Shown: positions 23,018 to 34,224, numbered from the stretch's first letter. The stretch: 59,651 nucleotides of DNA from Rubrivivax gelatinosus (GCF_016583785.1 NZ_NRRU01000020.1:1-59651); one strand, 5' to 3'. The notes: generated from the sequence alone by a model not told the origin. Program-made: numbers and translations.

Positions 23018-23761
23018 ATGACTGTCTCCATGCGTGAAATGCTGGAAGCCGGTGTCCATTTCGGGCACCAAACGCGCTTCTGGAACCCCAAGATGGCCCC
23101 GTACATCTACGGCCATCGCAACAAGATCCACATCATCAACCTCGAGAAGACGCAGCCGCTCTTCGAGGACGCGATGAAGTTCGTGCGCCAGCTGTCGGCC
23201 CGCCGCGGCACGATCCTGATGATCGGCACCAAGCGCCAGGCCCGCGACGTCGTCGCGCTGGAAGCCCAGCGCTGCGGCATGCCCTACGTCGACCAGCGCT
23301 GGCTGGGCGGCATGCTGACCAACTTCAAGACGGTCAAGGGCTCGCTGAAGAAGCTCAAGGACATGCAGACGACCAAGGACGCCGGCACCGAGCTGATGAT
23401 CAAGAAAGAAGCGCTGCTGTTCGATCGCGAGCTGGTCAAGCTCGAGAAGGACATCGGCGGCATCCAGGACATGAACGCGCTGCCTGACGCGATGTTCGTT
23501 ATCGACGTCGGCTACCACAAGATCGCCGTCGCCGAAGCCAAGAAGCTCGGCATCCCGGTGATCGGCATCGTCGACACCAACCACTCGCCGGTGGGCATCG
23601 ACTACGTCATCCCCGGCAACGACGACTCGGCCAAGGCCGTCGCGCTGTACGCGCGCGCCGTCGCCGACGCGGTGCTCGAAGGCAAGGCCAGCGCGACCAA
23701 CGAGGTCGTGCAAGCCGCTGCCGGCGCCGACGAGTTCGTCGAGGTCCGCGAAGAGGCCTGA
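23018..23761 (+). CDS. rpsB: 30S ribosomal protein uS2
   Basis: uS2 binds the 30S neck region and is needed for uS1 docking. The 247-residue protein has the family signature [22 protein letters not shown] split at the N-terminus and [23 protein letters not shown] near residue 190. The start ATG 23018 encodes the conserved [11 protein letters not shown]; longer in-frame starts fall in the structured leader. It is followed by tsf, the universal order. Confidence 0.98.
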   Translation: MTVSMREMLEAGVHFGHQTRFWNPKMAPYIYGHRNKIHIINLEKTQPLFEDAMKFVRQLSARRGTILMIGTKRQARDVVALEAQRCGMPYVDQRWLGGMLTNFKTVKGSLKKLKDMQTTKDAGTELMIKKEALLFDRELVKLEKDIGGIQDMNALPDAMFVIDVGYHKIAVAEAKKLGIPVIGIVDTNHSPVGIDYVIPGNDDSAKAVALYARAVADAVLEGKASATNEVVQAAAGADEFVEVREEA

Positions 23762-23766
23762 TCCGC

Positions 23767-23788
23767 GCGGGGCCGCCTGCGGCCCCGC
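23767..23788 (+). other. GC hairpin between rpsB and tsf
   Basis: GCGGGGCC (23767-23774) pairs with GGCCCCGC (23781-23788) around a 6-nt loop. There is no U-tract, so it is more likely an mRNA processing or stability element, or a partial attenuator, than a full terminator. Confidence 0.4.
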
Positions 23789-23859
23789 CCCGAATCCGTG
23801 AGTCCGCCGCCGGCGCTTCGCGCCACGGCGGTTTCCTGCCATCCGAATGGAGTAGAGAG

Positions 23860-24780
23860 ATGCCCGCAATCACCGCCAGCATGGTTGCCGAACTGCGCGC
23901 CAAGACCGACGCGCCGATGATGGAGTGCAAGAAGGCGCTCACCGAGGCCGACGGCGACAGCGCCCGCGCCGAGGAGATCCTGCGCGTCAAGCTCGGCAAC
24001 AAGGCCGGCAAGGCCGCCAGCCGCGTCACCGCCGAAGGCGTGGTGGCCGCTGCCGTCGAAGGCGCCACCGGTGCGCTCGTCGAAATCAACTGCGAGACCG
24101 ACTTCGTTTCGAAGAACGACTCGTTCCTGGCCTTCGCCAAGGCCACGGCCCAGCTCGTCGCCGAGAAGAACCCGGCCGACGTCGCCGCGCTCGGCGCGCT
24201 GGCCTACGAGCAGGACGGCTTCGGCCCGACGCTCGAGGACGTGCGCAAGGGCCTGATCGGCAAGATCGGCGAGAACATGTCGATCCGCCGCTTCAAGCGC
24301 TACGCCGGCGGCGGCCAGCTCGCCAGCTACCTGCACGGCACGCGCATCGGCGTCGTCGTCGAGTTCGAAGGTGACGCCGTCGCCGCCAAGGACGTCGCGA
24401 TGCACGTCGCCGCGATGAAGCCCAAGGCGCTGGCCGCCAGCGAAGTCCCGGCCGACCTGGTCGAGGCCGAGCGCCGCATCGCCGCCGAAAAGGCGGCCGA
24501 GGACGCCGCCGCCGCGACCGCCGCCGGCAAGCCGGTGCAGTCGCCGGAGATCGTCGCCAAGCGCGTCGAGGGTTCGGTGCAGAAGTTCCTGAAGGAGGTC
24601 TCGCTGCTGAACCAGGCCTTCGTCAAGAACGACAAGCAGACCGTCGAGCAGATGCTCAAGGCCGCCGGCACCACGGTCAAGGGTTTCACCCTGTACGTGG
24701 TCGGCGAGGGCATCGAGAAGAAGGTCGACGACTTCGCTGCCGAAGTGGCCGCCCAGGTGGCCGCCGCCAAGGGCCAATAA
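23860..24780 (+). CDS. tsf: Elongation factor Ts
   Basis: EF-Ts is the nucleotide exchange factor for EF-Tu. The 306-residue protein has the N-terminal UBA-like domain ([20 protein letters not shown] region, residues 6-25) and the core motif [10 protein letters not shown] near residue 78. The ATG follows GGAGTAGAGAG. It is 98 bp behind rpsB and 78 bp ahead of pyrH, the usual rpsB-tsf-pyrH-frr block. Confidence 0.98.
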   Translation: MPAITASMVAELRAKTDAPMMECKKALTEADGDSARAEEILRVKLGNKAGKAASRVTAEGVVAAAVEGATGALVEINCETDFVSKNDSFLAFAKATAQLVAEKNPADVAALGALAYEQDGFGPTLEDVRKGLIGKIGENMSIRRFKRYAGGGQLASYLHGTRIGVVVEFEGDAVAAKDVAMHVAAMKPKALAASEVPADLVEAERRIAAEKAAEDAAAATAAGKPVQSPEIVAKRVEGSVQKFLKEVSLLNQAFVKNDKQTVEQMLKAAGTTVKGFTLYVVGEGIEKKVDDFAAEVAAQVAAAKGQ

Positions 24781-24783
24781 GCT

Positions 24784-24820
24784 AGGCCCGTCAAATATGG
24801 GGGCCTCGTGCCCCCTTACA
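24784..24820 (+). terminator. Hairpins between tsf and pyrH
   Basis: GGGGGC (24799-24804) and GCCCCC (24810-24815) form a GC hairpin followed by TTACACT, a weak terminator. A competing pairing, AGGCCC (24784-24789) with GGGCCT (24801-24806), uses part of the same bases. Confidence 0.45.
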
Positions 24821-24858
24821 CTCTCTCTCGCATCACCACCGTCTCAGGAGTTTTTCGC

Positions 24859-25569
24859 ATGCCGGCATACAAGCGCATTCTGCTCAAACTGTCGGGCGAA
24901 GCGCTGATGGGGGACGACGCCTACGGCATCAACCGCGGCACCATCGTGCGCATGGTGCGCGAGGTCCAGGAGATCACCAACCTGGGCTGCGAGGTCGCCG
25001 TCGTGATCGGCGGCGGCAACATCTTCCGTGGTGTCGCCGGCGGCTCGGTCGGCATGGACCGGGCCACCGCCGACTACATGGGCATGCTGGCCACGGTGAT
25101 GAACTCGCTCGCGCTGGCCGACACGATGCGCCAGGAAGGCATGACCGCTCGCGTCATGTCGGCGATCTCGATCGAGCAGGTCGTCGAGCCTTATGTGCGC
25201 CCGAAGGCGCTGCAGTACCTCGAGGAAGGCAAGATCGTCGTCTTCGCCGCCGGTACCGGCAACCCGTTCTTCACCACCGACACCGCAGCGGCGCTGCGAG
25301 GTGCCGAGATCGGCGCCGAGGTGGTGCTCAAGGCGACCAAGGTGGACGGCGTCTACAGCGCCGACCCGAACAAGGACCCGACCGCGACGCGCTACGCGAC
25401 GATCGGCTTCGACGAGGCCATCTCGAAGAACCTGCAGGTCATGGACGCGGCCGCGTTCGCGCTGTGCCGCGACCAGAAGCTGCCGATCCGGGTCTTCAGC
25501 ATCAACAAGCCCGGCGCCTTGAAGCGCGTCGTGCTGGGCCAGGACGAAGGCACGCTCGTGCACGTTTGA
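24859..25569 (+). CDS. pyrH: UMP kinase
   Basis: PyrH phosphorylates UMP to UDP in pyrimidine nucleotide synthesis and is a member of the amino-acid-kinase fold. The 236-residue protein starts [16 protein letters not shown], with the GGGNIFRG motif (about 52-59) and the UMP-binding [12 protein letters not shown] region. The ATG at 24859 is preceded by CAGGAG (24845-24850); an upstream in-frame start at 24808 would add residues from the tsf-pyrH spacer. It is followed by frr after 15 bp. Confidence 0.98.
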   Translation: MPAYKRILLKLSGEALMGDDAYGINRGTIVRMVREVQEITNLGCEVAVVIGGGNIFRGVAGGSVGMDRATADYMGMLATVMNSLALADTMRQEGMTARVMSAISIEQVVEPYVRPKALQYLEEGKIVVFAAGTGNPFFTTDTAAALRGAEIGAEVVLKATKVDGVYSADPNKDPTATRYATIGFDEAISKNLQVMDAAAFALCRDQKLPIRVFSINKPGALKRVVLGQDEGTLVHV

Positions 25570-25584
25570 CGAGGCTCCACTCTC

Positions 25585-26145
25585 ATGACCATCGCTGACA
25601 TCCACAAGACCGCCGCCGACAAGATGGCCAAGTCCATCGAGGCGTTCAAGAACGAACTGCAGAAGATCCGCACCGGCCGTGCCCACCCGGGCATCCTCGA
25701 CCAGGTGCACGTCGACTACTACGGCTCGATGCTGCCGATCAGCCAGGTCGCCAACGTCACGCTGCTCGACGCCCGCACGATCAGCGTCCAGCCCTGGGAA
25801 AAGGGCATGGGCGCCAAGATCGAGAAGGCGATCCGCGAGTCCGATCTCGGCCTGAACCCGGCGGCACAGGGCGACCTGCTGCGCGTGCCGATGCCCGCGC
25901 TGACCGAGGAGCGCCGCAAGGAGCTGACCAAGGTCGTGCGCCACGCCGGCGAGGACGCCAAGATCCATGCGCGCGGGGTGCGCCGCGACGCCAACGAGCA
26001 GCTGAAGAAGCTCGTGAAGGACAAGCTCGTGTCCGAGGACGACGAGCGTCGTGGCCAGGACGATGTCCAGCGTCTGACGGACCGTACCATCGCCGAGATC
26101 GACAAGCTCGTCCAATCGAAGGAAGCGGAGGTCATGGCCGTCTGA
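25585..26145 (+). CDS. frr: Ribosome recycling factor
   Basis: RRF, with EF-G, splits the post-termination ribosome. The 186-residue protein has the typical length and signature features: the conserved RTGRAHP segment (about 31-37), VDYYG, and a C-terminal long helix with [12 protein letters not shown]. The ATG is 15 bp behind pyrH and the stop is 17 bp ahead of uppS, consistent with one operon. Confidence 0.98.
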   Translation: MTIADIHKTAADKMAKSIEAFKNELQKIRTGRAHPGILDQVHVDYYGSMLPISQVANVTLLDARTISVQPWEKGMGAKIEKAIRESDLGLNPAAQGDLLRVPMPALTEERRKELTKVVRHAGEDAKIHARGVRRDANEQLKKLVKDKLVSEDDERRGQDDVQRLTDRTIAEIDKLVQSKEAEVMAV

Positions 26146-26162
26146 GCCGTCCTGCGCAACCG

Positions 26163-26933
26163 ATGACGCATCTACCGCTGACCGAAAACCTCGCGCCCAA
26201 CGGCCAGGCGCCTGACCGCGCGACGCCGCGCCATGTCGCCGTCGTGATGGACGGCAACGGGCGCTGGGCGCGACAGCGCTACATGCCGCGTTTCTTCGGC
26301 CACAAGCAGGGCGTGGACACGCTCGTGCGGGCGGTCAACTCCTTCGCCGAACGCGGCGTCGAGTACCTGACGGTCTTCGCCTTCTCGTCCGAGAACTGGA
26401 AGCGGCCGTCCGACGAGGTCTCGGGCCTGATGGGCCTGGTGCTGGTCGCGGTCTCCAAGTACCTGACGAAGATGGCCGGCGACGGCGTGCGCATCCGCAT
26501 CATCGGCGACCGCTCGGCGGTCTCCGACAAGCTGCGTGCCGCCTGGGACCAGGCCGAGTCGCTGACCGCGAACAACCGCCGCATCACGCTGTCGGTGGCC
26601 TTCAACTACGGCGGCCGCTGGGACGTGGTCCAGGCCTGCCGGCGCGCACTCTCCGAAGGCGTCAAGCCGGAGGACTTCGACGAGTCCTATCTGTCGCGCC
26701 ACATGGCGCTGTCCTTCGCGCCCGATCCCGACCTGTTCATCCGCACCGGCGGCGAGATGCGGATGAGCAACTTCCTGCTGTGGCAGGCGGCGTACTCGGA
26801 GCTGTTCTTCACCGAGTGCCTGTGGCCCGATTTCGGCGAAGCCGAGATCGACGCCGCGCTCGCCGCCTTCGCCCAGCGTGACCGCCGTTTCGGCGGCATC
26901 CGTCCGGCGCAGGTGGTGCCCCAGAGCACCTGA
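26163..26933 (+). CDS. uppS: Undecaprenyl diphosphate synthase
   Basis: UppS adds eight isopentenyl units in cis to farnesyl diphosphate, making the C55 carrier for peptidoglycan and O-antigen. The 256-residue protein has the catalytic Asp30 in VVMDGNGRWA, the FSSENWKRP motif and the RTGGEMRMSNFLLWQ region. It begins the membrane-biogenesis part of the operon (uppS-cdsA-dxr-rseP-bamA) and starts 17 bp after frr. Confidence 0.97.
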   Translation: MTHLPLTENLAPNGQAPDRATPRHVAVVMDGNGRWARQRYMPRFFGHKQGVDTLVRAVNSFAERGVEYLTVFAFSSENWKRPSDEVSGLMGLVLVAVSKYLTKMAGDGVRIRIIGDRSAVSDKLRAAWDQAESLTANNRRITLSVAFNYGGRWDVVQACRRALSEGVKPEDFDESYLSRHMALSFAPDPDLFIRTGGEMRMSNFLLWQAAYSELFFTECLWPDFGEAEIDAALAAFAQRDRRFGGIRPAQVVPQST

Positions 26934-26938
26934 ACCCC

Positions 26939-27775
26939 ATGCTGCGACAGCGGGTCATCACGGCCGTCGTCCTGCTCCTGATCCTGATCGCATCGCTGGC
27001 GGCCCCCGGGCCGGCCTGGTTCGCGATGCTCACGCTCGTGCTGCTGGCCGCGGCGGGCTGGGAGTGGGGGCGGCTGAACCAGGCCGGACAAGCGGCTTCG
27101 ATCGCGATGGCGCTGCTGCTGGCGGCTGCCTGCGGCGCGGCGCTGTTCTCCGGCTGGGTCGATCTGGCGCCAGCTGGCGCCTGGTGGCTCGCCGCGCTGC
27201 TGTGGGTGGCGGGCAGTGTCGTCGCGCTGCGCGGCGGGCCTTCGGCCTGGCCGCAGCTGCCGCGTGCCGCGCGCTGGGCGCTCGGGCTGGTGATGCTGTG
27301 GGCGGCCTGGCTGGCGATCGCCCACGCCCACGTCGTCGGCCTGAACTTCATGTTCTCGGTCTTCTGCCTCGTCTGGGCGGCGGACATCTGCGCCTACTTC
27401 GGCGGCCGCGCCTTCGGCCGGCGCAAGCTGGCGCCGGCCATCAGCCCGGGCAAGAGCTGGGAAGGCGTCTGGAGCGGGCTGGCCGGCGTGCTGCTGCTGG
27501 CGGCCGCCTGGATCGCCGTCGATCGCCACTGGGTGCTGGACGGCCCCAGCCTGTACTCGCGCCTGCTGGACACGCTCGGCCCGGTCGGCGGCGTGTTCGC
27601 GCTGCTGGCGCTGACGGCGATGAGCGTCGTCGGCGACCTGATCGAATCGCTCGTCAAGCGTGCCGCCGGCGCCAAGGACAGCAGCCGGCTGCTGCCGGGC
27701 CACGGCGGCGTGCTCGACCGGGTCGACGCGTTGCTGCCGGTGTTCCCGATCGCGCTGGCCCTGGCCGCGGTCTGA
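26939..27775 (+). CDS. cdsA: Phosphatidate cytidylyltransferase
   Basis: CdsA makes CDP-diacylglycerol from phosphatidic acid and CTP, the branch point of phospholipid synthesis. The 278-residue protein is a polytopic membrane protein with many Ala/Leu/Trp-rich helices. The C-terminal signature follows the family pattern around [18 protein letters not shown] and [13 protein letters not shown]. It begins 5 bp after uppS, so translational coupling is likely. Confidence 0.95.
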   Translation: MLRQRVITAVVLLLILIASLAAPGPAWFAMLTLVLLAAAGWEWGRLNQAGQAASIAMALLLAAACGAALFSGWVDLAPAGAWWLAALLWVAGSVVALRGGPSAWPQLPRAARWALGLVMLWAAWLAIAHAHVVGLNFMFSVFCLVWAADICAYFGGRAFGRRKLAPAISPGKSWEGVWSGLAGVLLLAAAWIAVDRHWVLDGPSLYSRLLDTLGPVGGVFALLALTAMSVVGDLIESLVKRAAGAKDSSRLLPGHGGVLDRVDALLPVFPIALALAAV

Positions 27776-27803
27776 TCCTCATTCCCCCATCTCCGCCAGA
27801 ACC

Positions 27804-28988
27804 ATGAGCACCCCCCAGCGCCTGGTCATCCTCGGCTCGACCGGCTCCATCGGCACCAGCACGCTGGACGTCGTCGCGCGCCACCCCGAACGTTTCGAGG
27901 TCTACGGCCTCAGCGCCTTCCAGCGTGTCGACGAGCTGGCGGCGCAGTGCCGGCAGTTCCGCCCGCGCGTGGCGGTGGTGCCGAACGACGAACGCGCCGC
28001 GGCGCTGCGTGCGCTGCTGGCCGGCTGCGGCACCGAAGTCCGTGTCGGCGCCCAGGCGCTGTGCGAGCTGGTCGCCGAACCCGAGGTCGACAGCGTGATG
28101 GCCGCGATCGTCGGTGCCGCCGGTCTGCCCTCGTGCATGGCCGCGGCGCGCGCCGGCAAACGCCTGCTGCTGGCGAACAAGGAGGCGCTGGTCGTCGGCG
28201 GCGCGCTGTTCATGCAGGCGGTGGAGCAGGGCGGGGCGACGCTGCTGCCGATCGACAGCGAGCACTCGGCGATCTTCCAGTGCCTGCCCGAGGACCGCCG
28301 CGTCTGGGGCGAACGCATCGACCATCTGCTGCTGACCGCCAGCGGCGGCCCGTTCCGCCAGCGCGACCCGGCGACGCTGCACGATGTCACGCCCGAGCAG
28401 GCGGTGGCGCATCCGAACTGGGTCATGGGCCGCAAGATCTCGGTCGACTCGGCGACGATGATGAACAAAGCGCTCGAGGTGATCGAGGCGCGCTGGCTGT
28501 TCGGCCTCGAGCCCGAGCAGGTGCGCGTCGTCATCCACCCGCAGAGCATCATCCACTCGATGGTCGTGTGCCGCGACGCCTCGGTGCTGGCGCAGCTGGG
28601 CACACCCGACATGCGCGTGCCGATCGCCTACGGCCTGGCCTTCCCCGAGCGCATCCCCTGCGGCGCCTCGCGCCTGGACTTCCTGAAGCTGTCGGCGCTG
28701 ACCTTCGAGGAGCCCGACCTGAAGCTCTTCCCGGGCCTGGCGCTGGCCTGGGACACGCTGCGCGGCCCGCTGGGTTCGACCGCGGTGATGAACGCGGCCA
28801 ACGAGGAGGCGGTCGCCGCCTTCCTCGACCGCCGCATCGGCTTCACCGCGATCCACGCCGTCAACGCCGGCACCGTCGAGCGCCTGGCCGCGACGCTGGG
28901 GCCGGTGTCCTCCATCGACGACCTGCTGGCGCTGGACGAACGCGCCCGGGCAACCGCGCGGACCCTCATCGGAGCGCTGGCCGCGTGA
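27804..28988 (+). CDS. dxr: 1-deoxy-D-xylulose 5-phosphate reductoisomerase
   Basis: Dxr converts DXP to methylerythritol phosphate, the first committed MEP-pathway step. The 394-residue protein has the NADPH-binding [10 protein letters not shown] (11-20), the ANKEALV motif, the metal-binding region with IDSEHSA and the substrate loop ASGGPFR. ATG 27804 fits the family start. The stop overlaps the GTG of rseP (GTGA). Confidence 0.97.
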   Translation: MSTPQRLVILGSTGSIGTSTLDVVARHPERFEVYGLSAFQRVDELAAQCRQFRPRVAVVPNDERAAALRALLAGCGTEVRVGAQALCELVAEPEVDSVMAAIVGAAGLPSCMAAARAGKRLLLANKEALVVGGALFMQAVEQGGATLLPIDSEHSAIFQCLPEDRRVWGERIDHLLLTASGGPFRQRDPATLHDVTPEQAVAHPNWVMGRKISVDSATMMNKALEVIEARWLFGLEPEQVRVVIHPQSIIHSMVVCRDASVLAQLGTPDMRVPIAYGLAFPERIPCGASRLDFLKLSALTFEEPDLKLFPGLALAWDTLRGPLGSTAVMNAANEEAVAAFLDRRIGFTAIHAVNAGTVERLAATLGPVSSIDDLLALDERARATARTLIGALAA

Positions 28989-30355
28989 TCGCGACCGTCC
29001 TCGGCTTCGTGCTGACGCTCGGCGTGCTGATCGTCGTGCACGAGTACGGGCATTACCGCGTCGCGGTCGCCTGCGGCGTCAAGGTGCAGCGCTTCTCGGT
29101 CGGTTTCGGCCGTGTGCTGCTGCGCCGCGTGCGCGGTGCCGACCGCACCGAGTTCGTCCTCTGCGCGCTGCCGCTGGGTGGCTACGTGAAGATGCTCGAC
29201 GAGCGCGAGGAGCCGGTCGCGCCGCACGAGCTGCACCGCGCCTTCAACCGCCAGACGCTGCCGCGGCGCGCGGCCATCGTCGCCGCCGGGCCGATCGCCA
29301 ACCTGCTGCTGGCGGTGCTGCTGTACGCCGGCGCGCACTGGATCGGCATCGAGGAGCCCAAGGCCGTGCTCGGCAGCCCGCCGGCCGGCAGTGCGGCCGA
29401 GGCCGCCGGGCTGCGCGGCGGCGACTGGGTGCGCGCGGTCTCGCGCGACGGCCTCGCCTGGGACGAGGTCGACTCGATGACCGACCTGCGCTGGCAGATC
29501 ACGCAGGCCGTGCTCGCCGGGCGTTCGATCGAGCTCGAGGTGAGCGACCGCGAAGGCCACGGCGCGCGCAGCCTGCACCTGGACCTCGGCGCCTATTCGG
29601 CGCGCGACGTCGACACCCGGCTGCTGGCGCAGATCGGCTTCGGCGCCCCCTTTAGCGAGGCCCGCATCGGCGAGGTCCGCGCCGGCAGCCCGGGTGCCGC
29701 GGCCGGGCTCCAGCCCGGCGACCGGGTGCTCGCCGTGGACGGCGGGCCGGTCGACGACGCCACGGCGCTGGTGCAGCGTGTGCGCGGCGCGGTGAACCAG
29801 GGCGAGGGCGTCGCGATGCGCTGGCGTGTCGAACGCGCCGGCCGTGAACTCGAGCTGACGGTGCTGCCGCGTGTCGTCATCGACGCCAGCGGTGCCGTCG
29901 GCCGCATCGACACCGTCGTCGGCGGCATGCCCGACACCGTGGTCGTGCGCCACGGCGCCATCGACGGGCTGGTGCAAGGGGCCTCGCGCACCTGGGAAGT
30001 CTCGGCGCTGACGGTCAGGATGCTGGGCAACATGCTGGTCGGCGAGGCCTCGCTGAAGAACCTCAGCGGGCCGCTGACGATCGCCGACTACGCCGGCCAG
30101 TCGGTGCAGCGCGGGCCCGCGGTCTACCTGGCTTTCCTCGCGCTGGTCAGCGTCAGCCTGGGCGTGCTCAACCTGTTGCCACTGCCGATGCTCGATGGCG
30201 GCCACCTCATGTATTACATTTTCGAAGCCGTCACCGGACGGCCAGTCTCCGAACTGTGGCTGGCGAGGCTGCAGCGCGGCGGGATCGCGGTGCTGCTGAT
30301 GATGATGTCGCTCGCCCTCTTCAACGACGTGGCCCGCTTGCTGGGCCTGCACTGA
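28985..30355 (+). CDS. rseP: Site-2 protease RseP
   Basis: RseP is an inner-membrane zinc metalloprotease that cleaves the anti-sigma factor RseA in the sigma-E envelope stress response and also clears signal peptides. The 456-residue protein has the HEYGH zinc motif (His19, Glu20, His23) in the first transmembrane segment, two PDZ domains (about 115-180 and 215-290), and the third ligand region [11 protein letters not shown] in a late membrane segment. The GTG start at 28985 overlaps the dxr stop by 4 bp. Placing it before bamA and skp is conserved. Confidence 0.95.
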   Translation: MIATVLGFVLTLGVLIVVHEYGHYRVAVACGVKVQRFSVGFGRVLLRRVRGADRTEFVLCALPLGGYVKMLDEREEPVAPHELHRAFNRQTLPRRAAIVAAGPIANLLLAVLLYAGAHWIGIEEPKAVLGSPPAGSAAEAAGLRGGDWVRAVSRDGLAWDEVDSMTDLRWQITQAVLAGRSIELEVSDREGHGARSLHLDLGAYSARDVDTRLLAQIGFGAPFSEARIGEVRAGSPGAAAGLQPGDRVLAVDGGPVDDATALVQRVRGAVNQGEGVAMRWRVERAGRELELTVLPRVVIDASGAVGRIDTVVGGMPDTVVVRHGAIDGLVQGASRTWEVSALTVRMLGNMLVGEASLKNLSGPLTIADYAGQSVQRGPAVYLAFLALVSVSLGVLNLLPLPMLDGGHLMYYIFEAVTGRPVSELWLARLQRGGIAVLLMMMSLALFNDVARLLGLH

Positions 30356-30360
30356 ACTCC

Positions 30361-32664
30361 ATGCTTCCTGTCATTCCGACCGCTCCGCAGCGCGCGGCTG
30401 CCGCCCTGATCGCGGCCTCGGCCGTCCTGGTGACACCGGCCGCCTACGCGGTGACGCCATTCGTCCTGCAGGACATCCGCATCGAGGGCCTGCAGCGTAC
30501 CGACCCCGGCACCGTGTTCGGTGCGCTGCCGTTCCGCATCGGCGACACCTACAACGACGAGAAGGGTGCCGCCGCGCTGCGTGCGCTGTTCGCGACCGGC
30601 CTCTTCAACGACGTGCGCATCGAGATCGACGGCCAGGACGCCATCGTCGTCGTCGACGAACGTGCCGTCGTCGCCTCGGTCAACTTCGTCGGCCTGAAGG
30701 AGTTCGACTCCGAGCCGCTGGTCAAGTCGCTGCGCGACGCCGGCATCGGCGAAGGGCTGCCCTTCGACAAGGCCCTGATCGACCGCGCCGAGCAGGAGAT
30801 CAAGCGCCAGTACCTGACGCGCAGCCTCTACGGCGCCGAGGTCGTCACGACCGTGACGCCGCTCGAGCGCAACCGCGTCGGCGTCACCTTCACGATGAAC
30901 GAAGGCGAGGCCGCGCGCATCACCGACATCCGAATCGTCGGCGCCCAGGCCTTCAAGGAATCGAGCCTGCTCGACCTGTTCGACCTGACGCCCAGCGGCT
31001 GGCTGACCTGGTACACGAAGAACGACCGTTATTCGCGCACCAAGCTCAACGCCGACCTGGAGAAGCTGCGCGCCTGGTACGTCAACCGCGGCTACCTCGA
31101 GTTCAACATCGAGTCCACCCAGGTCACGATCTCGCCCGACAAGCAGTCGATCGCGATCACGATCTCGGTGCGCGAAGGCCAGCCCTACACCGTCACCGCG
31201 GTCCGGCTGGAAGGTGACTACCTGGGCAAGGACGACGAGTTCCGAGCACTGGTGGGCATCCGCCCGGGCACACCCTACAGCGGCGACGCGGTCGCCGAGA
31301 CCGGCCGCCGCATCACCGAGCGTTTCGGCCTCTACGGCTACGCCTTCGCCCGCGTCGAGCCGCGCCCCGAGATCGACCGCGAGAAGGGCCAGGTCGCGCT
31401 CGTGCTCTTTGCCGAGCCGCAACGTCGCGTCTACGTGCGCCGCATCGAGCTGGCCGGCAACTCGCGCACCCGCGACGAGGTCATCCGGCGCGAGTTCCGC
31501 CAGTTCGAGTCGTCCTGGTACGACGGCGACCGCATCAAGCTCTCGCGCGACCGCGTCGACCGCCTGGGCTACTTCAGCGACGTCGCCGTCGACACCAACG
31601 AGGTGCCGGGCGCGCCGGACCAGGTCGACCTCGCCGTCAAGGTCGAGGAAAAGTCCACCGGCAACCTGATGCTGGGCGCCGGCTACTCGAACGCCGAGCG
31701 CCTGTCGCTGACGGCCTCGATCCAGCAGGACAACGTCTTCGGCACCGGCAACTACCTGGGCATCCAGGTCAACACCAGCAAGTCGCAGCGCACGCTGGTG
31801 CTGAGCACGACCGACCCCTACTTCACCCAGGACGGCGTCTCGCGCGCGGTCGACATCTACTACCGCACGACCCGGCCCTACAACAGCCTGGGCGACAGTT
31901 ACGACCTCGCGACGCCGGGCTTCTCGGTGCGTTTCGGCGTGCCGTTCTCGGAGTACGACACCGTGTTCTTCGGTGCCGGCGCCGAGATGACCAAGATCGG
32001 CACCTCGTCGGGCATCCCGCTGTCCTACCTGAACTACCGGGCTCAGTATGGCGAGACCAGCTACTCGGTGCCGCTGACGCTGGGCTGGCAGCGCGACCGC
32101 CGCGACAGCGCGCTCGTTCCCAGCCGCGGCCGCTACACGCGCGTCAACGCCGAGCTGAGCTTCATCGGCGACGTGCGCTACCTGCGCACGAACCTGCAGT
32201 ACCAGGAGTACTGGGCGATGCCGCTGAAGACGACGCTGGGCTTGAACACCGAGCTTGGCTGGGGCGAGGGCCTGGGCGGCAAGGCCTTCCCGATCTTCAA
32301 GAACTTCTACGGCGGCGGCCTGGGCACGGTGCGCGGCTTCGAGCAGAACTCGCTCGGCGTCGTCGACCCGACAGGTGCCTACATCGGCGGCTCCAAGCGC
32401 CTGAATATCAACGCCTCGCTGTACTTCCCGGTGCCCGGCACCGGCAACGACAAGACGCTGCGGGTGTTCGCTTTCGGCGACGCCGGCAACGTCTGGCGCG
32501 ACGGCGAAACCGTCGACCTCGGCACGCTGCGCGCCTCGACCGGCCTGGGTTTGAGCTGGGTTTCCCCGGTCGGGCCGCTGCAGTTGAGTTATGCCATCCC
32601 GGTTCGGGTTGAGCGCAACGATAAAATCCAACGTTTCCAATTCCAGATCGGGACCGCGTTCTGA
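30361..32664 (+). CDS. bamA: Outer membrane protein assembly factor BamA
   Basis: BamA is the central barrel of the BAM complex that folds outer-membrane proteins. The 767-residue protein has a signal peptide (cleavage expected after AAYA, about residue 29), five POTRA repeats (about 30-430) and a 16-strand barrel with GFEQNSLG and GGSKRLNINASL motifs, ending in the aromatic C-terminal beta-signal QFQIGTAF. ATG 30361 is 5 bp after rseP; the stop overlaps the skp ATG by one base. Confidence 0.97.
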   Translation: MLPVIPTAPQRAAAALIAASAVLVTPAAYAVTPFVLQDIRIEGLQRTDPGTVFGALPFRIGDTYNDEKGAAALRALFATGLFNDVRIEIDGQDAIVVVDERAVVASVNFVGLKEFDSEPLVKSLRDAGIGEGLPFDKALIDRAEQEIKRQYLTRSLYGAEVVTTVTPLERNRVGVTFTMNEGEAARITDIRIVGAQAFKESSLLDLFDLTPSGWLTWYTKNDRYSRTKLNADLEKLRAWYVNRGYLEFNIESTQVTISPDKQSIAITISVREGQPYTVTAVRLEGDYLGKDDEFRALVGIRPGTPYSGDAVAETGRRITERFGLYGYAFARVEPRPEIDREKGQVALVLFAEPQRRVYVRRIELAGNSRTRDEVIRREFRQFESSWYDGDRIKLSRDRVDRLGYFSDVAVDTNEVPGAPDQVDLAVKVEEKSTGNLMLGAGYSNAERLSLTASIQQDNVFGTGNYLGIQVNTSKSQRTLVLSTTDPYFTQDGVSRAVDIYYRTTRPYNSLGDSYDLATPGFSVRFGVPFSEYDTVFFGAGAEMTKIGTSSGIPLSYLNYRAQYGETSYSVPLTLGWQRDRRDSALVPSRGRYTRVNAELSFIGDVRYLRTNLQYQEYWAMPLKTTLGLNTELGWGEGLGGKAFPIFKNFYGGGLGTVRGFEQNSLGVVDPTGAYIGGSKRLNINASLYFPVPGTGNDKTLRVFAFGDAGNVWRDGETVDLGTLRASTGLGLSWVSPVGPLQLSYAIPVRVERNDKIQRFQFQIGTAF

Positions 32665-33185
32665 TGAAGATGCAGCCTATGAAATCCCTCGTTGCCGCCG
32701 CCGCCCTGATGGTGCTGGTGCCGCTGGCGGGCGCACAGGAGTTGAAGATCGGCTACGTCAACAGCGAGCGCGTGCTGCGCGAGGCCGTTCCGGCCAAGGC
32801 AGCGCAAGCGAAGCTGGAGACCGAGTTCAGCAAGCGCGAGAAGGAACTCGCCGACCAGGCCGCCAAGCTCAAGACGGCGGCCGACAAGCTCGAGAAGGAC
32901 GGCCCGACGCTCGCCGAAAGCGAACGCAGCCGCCGCCAGCGCGAGCTCGTCGACCAGGACCGCGAGTTCCAGCGCAAGCGCCGCGAGTTCCAGGAAGACC
33001 TGAACCAGCGCCGCAACGAAGAGTTGGCTGGTGTCGTCGAGCGTGCCAACCGCGTCATCAAGCAGATCTTCGATCAGGAAAAGTACGACCTGATCCTGCA
33101 AGAGGTCGTGTTCGCCGGCCCGCGCGTGGACATCACCGACAAGGTGCTGAAGTCGCTGAACGCGTCCGCTGCCGCGGGCAAGTGA
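32664..33185 (+). CDS. skp: Periplasmic chaperone Skp (OmpH)
   Basis: Skp is a trimeric jellyfish-shaped chaperone that carries unfolded outer-membrane proteins through the periplasm to BAM. The 173-residue protein has a signal peptide (cleavage expected after LAGA, about residue 24), the short beta core [11 protein letters not shown] and a long charged coiled coil (about 55-130). Two further in-frame ATGs (codons 3 and 6) exist, so the exact start is uncertain. The location between bamA and lpxD is standard. Confidence 0.94.
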   Translation: MKMQPMKSLVAAAALMVLVPLAGAQELKIGYVNSERVLREAVPAKAAQAKLETEFSKREKELADQAAKLKTAADKLEKDGPTLAESERSRRQRELVDQDREFQRKRREFQEDLNQRRNEELAGVVERANRVIKQIFDQEKYDLILQEVVFAGPRVDITDKVLKSLNASAAAGK

Positions 33186-33198
33186 CCCCGCATCCGTC

Positions 33199-34224
33199 GT
33201 GCAAGCGCGTATCGGCGACCTGGCCGCGCTGCTCGGCGGCGAACTGATCGGCGACCCGGATCACACGGTCGTCCGCATCGGCCCGCTCGAGCGCGCCGGG
33301 GCCGACACGATCGGCTTTCTCGCGAACCCCCGCTACCAGTCGCAGCTGGCCGCTTCAGCGGCCGGCTGCGTCATCGTCGCGCCGGCGATGCGCGAGGCCG
33401 CGGCGGCGCGTGGGGCGGCCATCGTCGTCGCCGACCCCTATCTCGCCTACGCCCGGCTGTCGCAGTGGTGGGCGGCGCAGGGGCGCGAGCGGCCGGCGGC
33501 CGGCGTGCACGCCAGCGCCGTCGTCGAGCCGGGCGCGCGCGTCGCGCCGGGCGCGGCCATCGGCGCGCTGGCCTTCGTTGGCGCCGGTGCCGTCGTCGAG
33601 GATGGCGCCATCGTTTCGGCGCAGGCCCATGTCGGCGAGAACGCTTTTGTCGGCGCCGGCACGCGGCTGATGCCGCGTTCGATGCTGTCCTTCGGCTGCC
33701 GCATCGGTGCGCGCGGCATCGTGCACGGTGGTGCGGTGATCGGTGCCGACGGCTTCGGCTTCGCGCCCGAGGCCGGCCGCTGGACCAAGATCGAGCAGCT
33801 GGGCGCGGTCTGGATCGGCGACGACGTCGAGATCGGCGCCAACACCTGTGTCGACCGCGGGGCGCTGGAAGACACCTTCATCGACGACGGCGTCAAGATC
33901 GACAACCTGGTGCAGATCGCGCACAACGTGCGCATTGGCGCCCACACCGCGTTCGCGGGCTGCTCGGCGGTGGCGGGCAGCACGCGCATCGGCAGCCGCT
34001 GCACGATCGGGGGCGCCGCCAACATCGTCGGCCACCTGGACATCTGCGACGGCGTGCACATCAGCGCGGCGACGCTGGTCACGGCCTCGATCCGCAAGCC
34101 CGGCCACTACACCGGCGTCTTCCCCTGCGACGAGCACGCCTCGTGGGAGAAGAACGCCGCCACCCTGAAGCATTTGCATTCCCTGCGTGAGCGCCTGCGG
34201 GCGCTGGAGAAAAAAACATCATGA
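33199..34224 (+). CDS. lpxD: UDP-3-O-(3-hydroxyacyl)glucosamine N-acyltransferase LpxD
   Basis: LpxD adds the second acyl chain to the lipid A precursor. The 341-residue protein has an N-terminal UDP-binding domain and a left-handed beta-helix of hexapeptide repeats from about residue 110 to 310, with the expected catalytic histidine in the IAHNVRIG segment and the [12 protein letters not shown] loop. It uses GTG 33199 and overlaps the fabZ ATG by 4 bp. Confidence 0.96.
   Translation: MQARIGDLAALLGGELIGDPDHTVVRIGPLERAGADTIGFLANPRYQSQLAASAAGCVIVAPAMREAAAARGAAIVVADPYLAYARLSQWWAAQGRERPAAGVHASAVVEPGARVAPGAAIGALAFVGAGAVVEDGAIVSAQAHVGENAFVGAGTRLMPRSMLSFGCRIGARGIVHGGAVIGADGFGFAPEAGRWTKIEQLGAVWIGDDVEIGANTCVDRGALEDTFIDDGVKIDNLVQIAHNVRIGAHTAFAGCSAVAGSTRIGSRCTIGGAANIVGHLDICDGVHISAATLVTASIRKPGHYTGVFPCDEHASWEKNAATLKHLHSLRERLRALEKKTS

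Noticed and set aside
30214..32640. 808-codon open frame on the strand opposite bamA
   Set aside because: It is a mirror of GC-biased codons, rich in Arg/His/Ala/Asp, with no recognisable domain; bamA on the plus strand is certain.
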